This document shows positions 1-8,558 of a stretch of DNA of 64,000 nt, in pieces. The position numbers were made by a program, and so were the translations under genes. The stretch lies in assembly GCA_947503835.1 (NCBI GenBank), contig CANNFM010000001.1, positions 496,001 through 560,000 on the forward strand, written 5' to 3'. This stretch comes from an uncultured Aquimarina sp. (GTDB lineage Bacteria; Bacteroidota; Bacteroidia; Flavobacteriales; Flavobacteriaceae). The notes beneath the pieces are model-generated. The model saw only the letters and a program-made list of their open reading frames with translations. It ran no database searches and was not told where the DNA came from. Within the stretch, counting starts at the first letter, position 1. Each line of letters begins with the position of its first letter.

Positions 1-562
1 TGACTCCCATCACTAAACTATAACATGCATTATCAGGCAGTAATCCCATTGCTCTTAATGGTTCTGCATTTCTGATATGTCCAGTGTCGAAACATTCCAT
101 TTCGGGACAGATGTTATTTTCGTTCATGGTTTTTACCACTTTAATCATATCATCAAAAGAATTTTCGAAAACACCATTCCATATAAATTGTTTGGCACTT
201 TTAGAAAAAATAGCATAGTTCATACTTCCCATATTGAATGCTGCCATATCGGGTTTGGTGGCTGGTAGATGTTTCAATCGATCTTCGATAGAAAGCCCAA
301 TAGCCCCTGTAGAGTAATTAATGATTACATCGGAAGAATGTTTTCGTACTTCTTCTGTAATTTGTTCGAATACCTCAGTTCTCCAGCTAGGCATTCCGTT
401 ATCTTCTCTTGCATGGATATGAACAATCGAAGCTCCGGCATCTACAGCTCGCTTTGCTTCTAATCCCAGTTCTTCGGGAGTATAGGGTATATCCGGACAA
501 TGCGTTCTATTAGTAGCAGCTCCTGTAAGGGCTGCAGAAAGGATCATTTTCTTAAAAGCCAT
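1..562 (-). CDS. Beta-keto acid cleavage enzyme (BKACE/DUF849), 3' part cut by window edge
   Basis: Reading the complement from the ATG at 562-560 gives an open frame to the window edge (about 187 codons seen, C-terminus missing). It begins MAFKKMILSAALTGAATNR, carries a Zn-binding HxH inside VDAGASIVHIHARED, and continues with a TGAIGLSIEDR stretch, all typical of the 3-keto-5-aminohexanoate cleavage (Kce)/DUF849 family. Those enzymes condense a beta-keto acid with acetyl-CoA to give acetoacetate and a new CoA thioester; substrates vary widely within the family. It is the last visible gene of the minus-strand acyl-CoA carboxylase operon, 134 bp after the enoyl-CoA hydratase gene, with a small hairpin in the gap. 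A role as the terminal cleavage step of that pathway is inference. Confidence 0.85.
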   Translation of the reverse strand, partial: MAFKKMILSAALTGAATNRTHCPDIPYTPEELGLEAKRAVDAGASIVHIHAREDNGMPSWRTEVFEQITEEVRKHSSDVIINYSTGAIGLSIEDRLKHLPATKPDMAAFNMGSMNYAIFSKSAKQFIWNGVFENSFDDMIKVVKTMNENNICPEMECFDTGHIRNAEPLRAMGLLPDNACYSLVMGV

Positions 563-614
563 AATTCTTTAATTTAAATTAAATCTAAAAATCAATTGCA
601 CAATTCGTTATTAC

Positions 615-658
615 GTCCTTCATTCCTGTTTCTCCCTTGGGGAGAAATGGTTGAAGGT
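615..658. repeat. Short hairpin related to the paired-hairpin intergenic element
   Basis: The gap between the hydratase and BKACE genes contains TTTCTCCCTTGGGGAGAAA, a near-perfect hairpin, flanked by CATTCC and GGTTGAAGG. It looks like one arm of the longer two-hairpin element seen at 3.5 and 29.1 kb. It could act as an intra-operonic attenuator or RNA-processing site; that is inference. Confidence 0.5.
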
Positions 659-696
659 TTGTATCATTAATTTTTAGATTTCATGTACTATTATCT

Positions 697-1527
697 TTAT
701 TCTCCTGTCCAAACAGGTGGTCTCTTTTCTCTAAAGGCAAGTAAACCTTCTTGCCCGTCTTTTGAACCTACAGTTTTTTGTAGCATTTCCATCAGGTATT
801 TATGCTTAGATGCCTGTTCAGATATCGTATCTAATGCTTCTAAACCTAATCTTATTGCAGTTGGAGAATTTGCCTTGATTTCACCCAATAAATCTTCAAT
901 GGTTTTATCGATGGTTTCTGGCGTAGTTATGTGCGTAACGAGTCCAAAATTTTGAGCATCTTCTACATCTAAATCATATCCTCTTATGCACCAGTCTACC
1001 ACAATACGTTTCGGCATAATTTCGAGCAGGGCTGCCATTACCTGAAATGGAAACAACCCTCGTTTTACCTCGGGCAATCCCAATTTAACCCCTTTGGTGC
1101 ATACCACATAATTGGCTCCTGCCAGGAAAAAAAAGCCTCCCGCAAAAACATTACCCTCCACTTTTGTGAGTATTGGTTTATGAACTTTATTAAAAAGTTC
1201 TGCGAGTAATACTTCTTCTTTGGCTACAGGAATCGATGAATCAAATTCTCCTACCATTCCCATAAAAGCTTTTAAATCTGCTCCTGCACAAAAGACATCT
1301 CCGACAGCATCGATGACTATCGCCCTAATATCACTAGTCTGTTTAGCAAACTGCATAGCAAATGCGATTTCCTGCACCATATGCGGATGTATGGCATTTT
1401 TCTTTTCGGCTCGGTCCAAGGTGAGATGCATTACATGATCTTCTACCTTTACTTTTATGAAGGCAAATTTTTGGCTAAGAGCATCTTTAATGAGTATATC
1501 GTCAAAAAAATTCATATCAGTGTTCAT
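697..1527 (-). CDS. Enoyl-CoA hydratase/isomerase-family protein of the carboxylase operon
   Basis: A crotonase-fold protein of about 275 residues. The substrate-binding loop FCAGADLKAFMG and the second-turn motif LGLPEVKRGLFPF are visible. In the operon it most likely hydrates (or isomerises) the glutaconyl-type product of the neighbouring acyl-CoA carboxylase, as LiuC or AtuE do. Oddity: where hydratases usually have GGGxEL with the first catalytic Glu, this protein has AGGFFFLAGAN, so that Glu appears replaced by Phe, while the second Glu (PEV) is kept. The start is ambiguous: ATG at 1527 overlaps the end of the biotin carboxylase gene by 11 nt, and ATG at 1515 lies just after its stop; both imply translational coupling. 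The longer frame up to 1560 is unlikely. Confidence 0.85.
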   Translation of the reverse strand: MNTDMNFFDDILIKDALSQKFAFIKVKVEDHVMHLTLDRAEKKNAIHPHMVQEIAFAMQFAKQTSDIRAIVIDAVGDVFCAGADLKAFMGMVGEFDSSIPVAKEEVLLAELFNKVHKPILTKVEGNVFAGGFFFLAGANYVVCTKGVKLGLPEVKRGLFPFQVMAALLEIMPKRIVVDWCIRGYDLDVEDAQNFGLVTHITTPETIDKTIEDLLGEIKANSPTAIRLGLEALDTISEQASKHKYLMEMLQKTVGSKDGQEGLLAFREKRPPVWTGE

Positions 1528-3502
1528 TAATTTTAAGTAGTAAAAATCCGGCCTCAACATTGTTACCTTCTTCTACATATATTTCTTCAATGGTTCCTGT
1601 TTGATCTGCTGTTATATGTGTTTCCATTTTCATGGAAGAAATAACAATCAATGGATCTCCTTCTTTAATTTGATCTCCCGGTGAAACATGAATTTTAACA
1701 ATCTGCGAAGGTATTGGGCATTCATAACCACCATTTATCTTTTCTTTTTCTTTAATCGGAAAGCGATCTTGTTTGGTCATATGAACATTTCCGATAGTCG
1801 CCGTGTGAACAAAATAATCGTTGGTTACATTAAGTATTGAATAGTCTTTTTGCAAATTATCAATACGCAGGCGGATTGTTTCATCATTTACTTCAATAAT
1901 AGCCGCATCAAACTCTTTTTCATTAATAAGGAAAGTGAAATTTTTATCTGCATATTTGTATTGAACCGTTAGCTTTTGTTCACCAATCAAGAATGTTTCT
2001 TTTTGGTATTCATAAAAACTATTTCTCCAACCAGAAGGAAGGCTACCCAAAATTTTTCTTGATTTCTCTCTTTGATCCCAACCAAAAAGTGTAGCCGCAA
2101 TGGCGACCTCTGCAGCATGTTCTTCTGTTAGACCATTTATATTAGATAGATCGATTTGTTTATCAATAAAATGGGTATCATATTTTCCTGCATTGAACTC
2201 TTGATGATCAAGAATGGTTTGTAATAAAGGTAGGTTGGTCACCGTTCCCTGACAAATAAGGTGCTGAAGTACATATCTAAGTTTTCCGTGAGCTGTCTTT
2301 CTATCTCTCTCCTTCACAATAATCTTAGCAATCATAGGGTCATAGAACATAGAAATCTCTGAGCCTGATGCTATAGCAGACTCTACTCGAAGTCCTTCAA
2401 CCTTTGGAAAATCAAATTCATGAACAGTTCCCGTAACAGGAGCAAAATTATTTGAAGCATCTTCGGCATACAACCTCACTTCGATCGCATACCCATCTGC
2501 TTGCACCTCATCTTGCTTAATTTGTAGCGGAAGACCCTGAGCTGATTCTATTTGCATCTGCACCAAATCAAGTCCGGTAATCGCTTCGGTAACCGGGTGC
2601 TCTACCTGAAGTCTTGTATTGACCTCAAGAAAGTAAAAACTTCCTGTGGTATCATCAAAAATAAACTCTACCGTCCCGGCATTATCATAATCCAGTGCTT
2701 TGGCAGCCAAAACTGCTGCTTCGCCCATAGTTGTTCTTAACTCACTAGTCATCATTGGAGACGGGCTTTCCTCGATCACCTTTTGATAACGTCGTTGGAT
2801 CGAACACTCTCTTTCTAACAAATGAATCACATTGCCATGTTGATCTCCAAAAATTTGAAACTCAATATGCCGTCCGGATTCAATATATTTTTCAATCAAT
2901 AATTCATCGTCTCCAAAAGCGCTCTTTGCTTCTCGTTTTGCGGAGAGAATAGCGTTTTGGATCTCTTTTTCTTCATAGACGATTCTCATTCCTTTTCCTC
3001 CACCGCCGGCAGTAGCTTTTAGCAATAACGGAAAACCAATTTTTAAAGCTTCGGCTTTTAAGGTTGCATCAGATTGGTCTTTTCCTTTATACCCCTGAAT
3101 CACAGGAACACCTGATTTTTCCATAATCGCTTTGGCCTTCGATTTAGAGCCCATTGCGGCTATCGCTTGTGGTTTGGGACCAATAAAAATGATCCCTTCA
3201 TCAGCACAACGCTGAGCAAAAGAGGTGTTTTCAGATAAAAATCCATAACCAGGATGTATGGCATCTGCTCCTGATCGTAATGCAGCAGCGATAATTTTAT
3301 CCTGATCCAAATACGATTTTACAGGTTCTGGCTCACCGATATGAATGGCTATATCTGCCTGTTTCACAAAAGGAGCATTTTTATCGGCTTCAGAATATAC
3401 CACCACGCAAGTAATCCCCATTTTCTTGCAGGTACGTATAATTCTAGAGGCTATTTCTCCTCTATTTGCAATTAGTATAGTATTTACTTTTTTCATATTC
3501 AT
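1517..3502 (-). CDS. Acyl-CoA carboxylase alpha subunit: biotin carboxylase plus biotinyl domain
   Basis: A 661-residue fused subunit like those of methylcrotonyl-, geranyl- and propionyl-CoA carboxylases. The N-terminal biotin carboxylase starts ILIANRGEIASRIIRTCKKMG, has the ATP-grasp glycine loop KATAGGGGKGMRIV (about 160-173), the catalytic stretch LLERECSIQRRYQKVIEE and the EVNTRLQVEHPVTE motif. A poorly conserved middle domain follows, and the C-terminus is a biotinyl domain with SSMKMETHI, the Lys being the biotin site. It carboxylates biotin for transfer by the beta subunit encoded upstream. Which acyl-CoA is used cannot be read from this subunit. The gene sits 129 bp after the beta subunit gene, the gap being filled by a repeat element, and its stop overlaps the hydratase start. 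Confidence 0.95.
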   Translation of the reverse strand: MNMKKVNTILIANRGEIASRIIRTCKKMGITCVVVYSEADKNAPFVKQADIAIHIGEPEPVKSYLDQDKIIAAALRSGADAIHPGYGFLSENTSFAQRCADEGIIFIGPKPQAIAAMGSKSKAKAIMEKSGVPVIQGYKGKDQSDATLKAEALKIGFPLLLKATAGGGGKGMRIVYEEKEIQNAILSAKREAKSAFGDDELLIEKYIESGRHIEFQIFGDQHGNVIHLLERECSIQRRYQKVIEESPSPMMTSELRTTMGEAAVLAAKALDYDNAGTVEFIFDDTTGSFYFLEVNTRLQVEHPVTEAITGLDLVQMQIESAQGLPLQIKQDEVQADGYAIEVRLYAEDASNNFAPVTGTVHEFDFPKVEGLRVESAIASGSEISMFYDPMIAKIIVKERDRKTAHGKLRYVLQHLICQGTVTNLPLLQTILDHQEFNAGKYDTHFIDKQIDLSNINGLTEEHAAEVAIAATLFGWDQREKSRKILGSLPSGWRNSFYEYQKETFLIGEQKLTVQYKYADKNFTFLINEKEFDAAIIEVNDETIRLRIDNLQKDYSILNVTNDYFVHTATIGNVHMTKQDRFPIKEKEKINGGYECPIPSQIVKIHVSPGDQIKEGDPLIVISSMKMETHITADQTGTIEEIYVEEGNNVEAGFLLLKINEH

Positions 3503-3531
3503 AAAAACTTAAACTCACAAAGAAAATTTTG

Positions 3532-3620
3532 AGTCCCTTCTTCCCAAGGAGAAGGTTAGGATGAGGGGATTTTAATCAAAAACCCTCTCCTTAATCCTCT
3601 CCCAGAGGGAGAGGAAACTT
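3532..3620. repeat. Paired-hairpin intergenic element, copy A1
   Basis: An 89-bp element made of two adjacent hairpins, CCCTTCTTCCCAAGGAGAAGG and CCTCTCCCAGAGGGAGAGG, joined by TTAGGATGAGGGGATTTT and an AT-rich centre. The copy at 29126-29211 is the same element in the opposite orientation and differs mainly in hairpin loops and the centre. A1 lies between the beta and alpha subunit genes of one enzyme, so it is co-transcribed. Confidence 0.85.
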
Positions 3621-3631
3621 AATTTTCATAT

Positions 3632-5233
3632 TTAGTGTCTCCAAACACCGTAACTACTAGTTCCTTTAATTTTTTGATTGTATAATACTGCCAAAGAAAA
3701 ACCTAAATAGTTTCTCGTTTCTTTAGGATTGATTACGCCATCATCCCAAAGCTCTGATGTAGAGTACCAAGCCGAGGATTTTGATTCTGCTTCTGCAATA
3801 AGCATCCCCTCGATCATTTTAGCTTGTTCTTCATCATACGGAATCCCTTTGGCCTTAGCCGAGGTTTGTTGTATGATTTTCATCACCCCAGCCAATTGCT
3901 GGGATCCCATCACTCCAATTTTGGAGTTAGGATAGGCAAAAAGAAAATTAGGTTCATACGATCTACCATTCATACCATAATTACCCGCACCAAATGAAGA
4001 ACCTATCATCAACGTAATCGAAGGTACTTTACTATTAGAAACCGCATTAATAAGCTTAGCACCATTTTTTATAATACCGCCTTCTTCGTATTCTTTCCCG
4101 ACCATATATCCAGTAGTATTTTGCAAGAACAGTAATGGAATGTTTTTTTGATTGGATAGCTGTATAAATTGTGCTCCTTTGTTCGCCGATTCAGAAAAAA
4201 TGACACCATTATTACCAAGAATCCCAACGGGATATCCATGTATTTTGGTCCATCCGCAAACCATGGTACTTCCGTATTCTGATTTAAACTCTGAAAATTC
4301 TGAGCCATCGGTAATCCTCATAATCAATTCTCGTATATCAAAAGGTGTTTTGATATCTGCCGGAACTACTCCAAGAATTTCATCATTAGAAAAAAGAGGT
4401 TCTTTGATCGGTAGTTCTGGTACAAGATGTGGTGTAGATGCTGGAATAAACTCCATAATCTCTCTTGCAAGTCTTATAGCATCGAGCTCATCTTCGGCCA
4501 GATAATCGGTAACTCCAGAAACGTGACTATGCATTTCGGCTCCACCCAACTCTTCATCTGTAGATTCTTCATTCGTTGCCATTTTTACTAACGGCGGGCC
4601 AGCCAAAAATACTTTTGCAGCTTGTTTTTGAAATATGGCATAATCAGACATCCCAGGCACATAAGCTCCACCGGCTGTGGCGTTGCCAAAAACAACCGAT
4701 ATTGTGGGAATCCCCATCTCGGATCTTCTGGTAATTTCTCTAAATCCTTCGCCTCCATAGTTAAATATTTTGGCTTGATCCGGAAGATTGGCACCTCCAC
4801 TCTCGACCAGATTTATAGAAGGCAGTCTACACTCCCTAATAATTTCTCCGATTCGGAAGCCTTTAAAAACAGTCGCATAATCTACCGATCCTCCTTTACG
4901 AGTTCCTACATTAGAATTGATCATACATAATTTGCCTTCAACCAATCCGATTCCGGCTACACTGGTACCTCCTGCTCCAAATCCTCCTTTATTTTGCATC
5001 CCTGCCAGCGGTAAAAGCTCCAGAAAAGGACTGTCTTTATCTAAAAGAAGCTCTATGCGTTCACGAGCCAAAAGCTTGTTTCTACTTCTTGCACGATCTA
5101 TGGATTTTTCTTTTCCTTGAAAGCGACTTTCTTCGAGATGCTTATTCAGTTTTTCTACCAATTCGAGCATGGCTTCTTTATTCTCCTTAAAAGAAACACT
5201 TGCTGTATTAATATTAGATGTTAATGCTCTCAT
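3632..5233 (-). CDS. Acyl-CoA carboxylase beta subunit (carboxyltransferase)
   Basis: A 533-residue carboxyltransferase with both crotonase-like halves. Visible motifs include the N-terminal ARERIELLLDKDSPFLEL, the first oxyanion region LVESGGANLPDQ and FGNATAGGAYVPGMSDY, LAGPPLVKMATNEE, and the second oxyanion region LMIGSSFGAGNYGMNGR with FAYPNSKIGVMG. This pattern is that of methylcrotonyl/geranyl-CoA carboxylases rather than PCC/ACC. In a hand alignment the loop after NLPDQ reads FNYGGEGFREI, shorter than the MCC form and with Gly where human MCC has a bulky Phe, which would favour a geranyl-CoA-like longer substrate; that is weak evidence. It begins 3 bp after the SDR gene stop, so the two are co-translated. 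Confidence 0.93.
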   Translation of the reverse strand: MRALTSNINTASVSFKENKEAMLELVEKLNKHLEESRFQGKEKSIDRARSRNKLLARERIELLLDKDSPFLELLPLAGMQNKGGFGAGGTSVAGIGLVEGKLCMINSNVGTRKGGSVDYATVFKGFRIGEIIRECRLPSINLVESGGANLPDQAKIFNYGGEGFREITRRSEMGIPTISVVFGNATAGGAYVPGMSDYAIFQKQAAKVFLAGPPLVKMATNEESTDEELGGAEMHSHVSGVTDYLAEDELDAIRLAREIMEFIPASTPHLVPELPIKEPLFSNDEILGVVPADIKTPFDIRELIMRITDGSEFSEFKSEYGSTMVCGWTKIHGYPVGILGNNGVIFSESANKGAQFIQLSNQKNIPLLFLQNTTGYMVGKEYEEGGIIKNGAKLINAVSNSKVPSITLMIGSSFGAGNYGMNGRSYEPNFLFAYPNSKIGVMGSQQLAGVMKIIQQTSAKAKGIPYDEEQAKMIEGMLIAEAESKSSAWYSTSELWDDGVINPKETRNYLGFSLAVLYNQKIKGTSSYGVWRH

Positions 5234-5236
5234 GTA

Positions 5237-6034
5237 CTATATTTCTTTAATTTCTTTTCTAACCAAAAACTGTTGAATTCCATAAGGTACTATCCCTGAT
5301 ATTCGATGCAGAATTCTCATTTTCCAACCACTTATTACGATGTCTTTCTGTTTTACAAAACCATTCCATACATCTTTGGCTACTTCTTCTGAAGTGGTTG
5401 TGGCTAATCCACTAAAGGTTTTTAAGTTGTCCATCTTACCAGCTTTCCTAAAATTAGTATCCTTTATGGCCGATGGACAAACACACATTACTTTGACATT
5501 TGAATTAAGCATTTTCAATTCTTCATTAATGCTCCTGCTAAAATGTTTGACGAAAGACTTAGTTGCTCCATAAGCACTAAGTTTTGGAGTGGGTTGAAAA
5601 GAAGTATTAGAACTAATATTGATAATGGTTCCCTTATTGTCTTCTATCATATCTTTTAAGAAAAATCTTGTCATTTTATAGACGTTGATCACGTTAAGGT
5701 CAATCATATTTAACTCTCTATCAAGATCTATCTCATTACTAAAACCATACGTACCAAAACCTGCATTATTAATCAACACATTAATAGTCCAACGATTTTC
5801 TTTTACCCATTCATATACTTTTTGTGCAGCATCAGACAACGAGAGATCAATTTCTAGTGAATGTATTTCACCATCAGAAACTTCTGTATTTAATTGAGAT
5901 TGCGCAGCATCTATTTCTTCTTGTGAAAGAGAAACCCATAACAATCGATATCCGGCTTTCAAAAAATATCTGGAGATAGTAAAACCAATCCCGCTAGAGC
6001 CTCCGGTTACAAGCACTGTTTTAGCTATATCCAT
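5237..6034 (-). CDS. Short-chain dehydrogenase/reductase
   Basis: A classical SDR of 265 residues. The Rossmann motif TGGSSGIG lies at about 11-18, NNAG at 90-93 and the active-site YGATK at about 153-157 with a preceding Ser in INISSNTS. It uses NAD(P)H to oxidise or reduce a hydroxyl or keto group. By position it may act as AtuB/AtuG-type SDRs do in the isoprenoid pathway, but the substrate is not readable from sequence. Its ATG lies inside the end of the acyl-CoA ligase gene (10-nt overlap), and the carboxyltransferase gene follows after 3 bp, so it belongs to the operon. Confidence 0.9.
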   Translation of the reverse strand: MDIAKTVLVTGGSSGIGFTISRYFLKAGYRLLWVSLSQEEIDAAQSQLNTEVSDGEIHSLEIDLSLSDAAQKVYEWVKENRWTINVLINNAGFGTYGFSNEIDLDRELNMIDLNVINVYKMTRFFLKDMIEDNKGTIINISSNTSFQPTPKLSAYGATKSFVKHFSRSINEELKMLNSNVKVMCVCPSAIKDTNFRKAGKMDNLKTFSGLATTTSEEVAKDVWNGFVKQKDIVISGWKMRILHRISGIVPYGIQQFLVRKEIKEI

Positions 6035-7710
6035 ATTACATTTTTTTTGTCATTATGCCAATTCAAAAAATGTTCACCAAACTGATTGTCTATTTCTCCT
6101 CTTCTTATTTTAAGTGTTGGAGTTAGTAATGCATTTTCAGTATTCCAAATTTTAGAATCTACAATGATGGTAGACACACGTGTGTAATTAGCTAAATCTT
6201 CATTAAGAGACACCAATGTATTGTCTAATGATGACTCTATTTCTTCTTTTGGAACGGATTGTGCAACTTCTGAAAGATTAACTATTGCAATGGGTTGGGG
6301 TATCCCCAGTCCTGCAATACAAACCTGTTCAATCAACTCATTCTTTTCTATTTTTTCTTCTAAAGGATTAGGGGTTATATATTTCCCTTTACTGGTTTTA
6401 AAAGCATCAGAGACACGTCCAATGATTTTCAGGAAACCATTTTCATCAAAACTTCCTTTATCTCCACTATGTAACCAACCATTTTTTAAAACTTTTGCGG
6501 TCAACTCCGGATCTTTATAGTATCCCTTCATCATATAAGGAGATTTCATAAGGACTTCTTTTGTTTTGGGGTCAATTTTTACTTCGCAGCCCGGGACTGG
6601 TTTGCCCACTGAATCTTTAGGAGCATCTCGCATAGGCGAATTCGTTATCGATCCACAAACTTCTGTCATGCCATAGGCCTCGATAAGATGGATGCCAAGA
6701 CTTGCATACCATTTTTTCAAATAAGCAGGTGTAATTGCAGATCCAGTAGCCACCACTTTTGCATTGGCCATGCCTAAACCATACCTAATTTTCTTTTTTA
6801 TAATTCCCGAAAGTATTGGGATCCGAAATAATAGTTTTTGCTTTCTTAGAGATAATTTATGAACTACCGCCAAATAGAATTTTGTCCATATTCTGGGGAC
6901 CGCAAAAAATATAGTAGGTTGGGTGTCTTGTAAATTTTTAGCAAAGGTATCAATGCTCTCTCCAAAGGAAATAGTTCCACCCATCATTAAGGCAACGGCA
7001 TAAACACCAATCTTTTCGGCTACATGGTTTAATGGCAAATATGACAACAATTGGGGTTCTGGGTGATTTGCAATGCCTATCCAATCATTTTCATTATCAT
7101 CTTTAATAATTCTCACTGGAGTTTGATGTGTATGCATCACTCCTTTTGGCGTTCCGGTGGTTCCAGAAGTAAACATAATGGTCCATACTTCTTTAGGATC
7201 AGGAATATAACCCTGAGTTAAAGATTCATTTTCTGAAACCAAGTCATCCCAAAGCAACCCTTCGGTAACCTGTGCATTTCCTTGGTAGTGAGAAAAACGT
7301 ATAATTTGGGTGTCATTGGCAATTTCTTCGGCATGCCCGGACCAATTATCTAACTTCCCGACGAAAACTACTTTAGCATCGGATTGAGAAAGGACATGAC
7401 CTAATTGAGTTGCCGAAAGGTTATAATACAGGGGTACCGACACAAAACCTCCCATCATAACGGCTAGGTCTGTAAGTATCCAATGGTAACAATTTTTAGA
7501 ATATATAGCAACATGATCTCCTTTTCTTAATCCTAATTTTTGCAAAGCACTGGTCATTCTCGAAGCCTCCTTATACGCGTCTAAAAAGGTAAGTATCTTC
7601 CATTGATTTCCCTTGGGTTGTTTTAGAAAAGGAAAGTTGGGTTTTTTCTTTACCCAATGATAAAAATATTCTGGAAGCGAATCATAATTTGGAATACCCG
7701 GGTTGCTCAT
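6025..7710 (-). CDS. AMP-forming acyl-CoA synthetase
   Basis: An ANL-superfamily ligase of 561 residues. The P-loop-like A3 motif MFTSGTTGTPKGVMHTH, the EAYGMTEVCG motif and the C-terminal LHSGDKGSFDENGFLKIIGR hinge are present, and the near-terminal LTPTLKIRRGEI holds the expected catalytic Lys. It activates a carboxylic acid to its CoA thioester through an acyl-adenylate. It resembles long-chain acyl-CoA synthetases of the FadD15/bubblegum type. As the first enzyme gene after the TetR regulator (9-bp gap) it probably provides the entry step for the pathway. Start ATG at 7710 gives MSNPGIPNYDSLPEYF, a good family-length N-terminus. Confidence 0.92.
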   Translation of the reverse strand: MSNPGIPNYDSLPEYFYHWVKKKPNFPFLKQPKGNQWKILTFLDAYKEASRMTSALQKLGLRKGDHVAIYSKNCYHWILTDLAVMMGGFVSVPLYYNLSATQLGHVLSQSDAKVVFVGKLDNWSGHAEEIANDTQIIRFSHYQGNAQVTEGLLWDDLVSENESLTQGYIPDPKEVWTIMFTSGTTGTPKGVMHTHQTPVRIIKDDNENDWIGIANHPEPQLLSYLPLNHVAEKIGVYAVALMMGGTISFGESIDTFAKNLQDTQPTIFFAVPRIWTKFYLAVVHKLSLRKQKLLFRIPILSGIIKKKIRYGLGMANAKVVATGSAITPAYLKKWYASLGIHLIEAYGMTEVCGSITNSPMRDAPKDSVGKPVPGCEVKIDPKTKEVLMKSPYMMKGYYKDPELTAKVLKNGWLHSGDKGSFDENGFLKIIGRVSDAFKTSKGKYITPNPLEEKIEKNELIEQVCIAGLGIPQPIAIVNLSEVAQSVPKEEIESSLDNTLVSLNEDLANYTRVSTIIVDSKIWNTENALLTPTLKIRRGEIDNQFGEHFLNWHNDKKNVIWI

Positions 7711-7719
7711 ACTAAAAAA

Positions 7720-8373
7720 TTAAAAAGTTAAATACGAATCCATATTATGATCAAATTTCTCACCCATACTTGCATGATAATCTTCGCCAAAGAACTTTTT
7801 AAAGGATGCAAGACCTTTTTCTGTTAGATGTGGTAATAACAAACTCCAAATAACTTTTTCTCCATCATCTTTTGTCTTGTCACCTCTAATTGCCTGTTGT
7901 GAGGGCCAAAAGAACATTAACATCCATGAGGTGAGTACTAAATTTTTATAAACTCCCTGAACCGGTTCAGGTTTCATGTTTCCTAATTGAATTGAAAATG
8001 CTATTGCGATTTCTATGTCTTTAATCATTTTTTCGCAAAGCAATTTCATTTTGGGGGCAATCAACCGATGCTTTAGCACTTGATTATCATGAAAAATGAA
8101 AGAATATTCTTTTTGTAACCCATAGTAGAGTTGTGCATCGTTATGCAAATTCTGAAAAGAAGGTATGCTCTTTGCCTCTCTTACATTAGTTAACTTATCC
8201 CATAACTGATCTGTTATTTCTTTTAGCAGTGCTTCTTTATCCTTAAAATGATAGGTCATATTACCCCTACTCATATCAAGAGATTTTGCCAACTCAAAAA
8301 GATTTACAGCGCCATATCCGGATTTATTAAAGGTCTTAAGAGCCTGATCAAGGATCCTTTGTTTCGTAGCCAT
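7720..8373 (-). CDS. TetR-family transcriptional regulator
   Basis: An N-terminal TetR helix-turn-helix reads KQRILDQALKTFNKSGYGAVNLFELAKSLDMSRGNMTYHFKDKEALL; the remaining 150 residues are an all-helical ligand domain without recognised identity. The frame is open to 8436, but the added residues are Lys/Ile-rich and unlike the family, so MATKQRIL at 8373 is chosen (217 residues). It heads the minus-strand operon and probably represses it, releasing in response to an acyl-CoA or free acid, by analogy with AtuR/LiuR/FadR-type regulators. The ligand and operator are not identified. Confidence 0.88.
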   Translation of the reverse strand: MATKQRILDQALKTFNKSGYGAVNLFELAKSLDMSRGNMTYHFKDKEALLKEITDQLWDKLTNVREAKSIPSFQNLHNDAQLYYGLQKEYSFIFHDNQVLKHRLIAPKMKLLCEKMIKDIEIAIAFSIQLGNMKPEPVQGVYKNLVLTSWMLMFFWPSQQAIRGDKTKDDGEKVIWSLLLPHLTEKGLASFKKFFGEDYHASMGEKFDHNMDSYLTF

Positions 8374-8558
8374 TTTCCTTTTTTTTGTTATAAAAGTAAA
8401 TATTTTTTTTACATAAATATAAATAAGTTTAGTCATTTATGACTATTTAACATTTGAACACACCGCTATAATTGATCTTTTTAGTTGTTAGTCAATTATT
8501 TACACTGTTTTTTATAGGGTAGAATAATTTACAAACAATAATCTACTGGTCGTATAAA
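8374..8558 (-). promoter_or_regulatory. Presumed promoter region of the TetR-headed operon
   Basis: This 185-bp AT-rich gap between the TetR start and the penicillin-binding protein stop must hold the operon promoter. I could not pick out a convincing TTTG/TANNTTTG pair or a clean operator palindrome. The call rests on position only. Confidence 0.4.

Noticed and set aside
4069..5120. Overlapping frames inside the carboxyltransferase gene on both strands
   Set aside because: They are shadows of a well-conserved gene and show no family motif.
8374..8436. Longer TetR protein from 8436
   Set aside because: The added residues are Lys/Ile/Phe-rich and precede the standard TetR N-terminus; MATKQRIL is the natural start.
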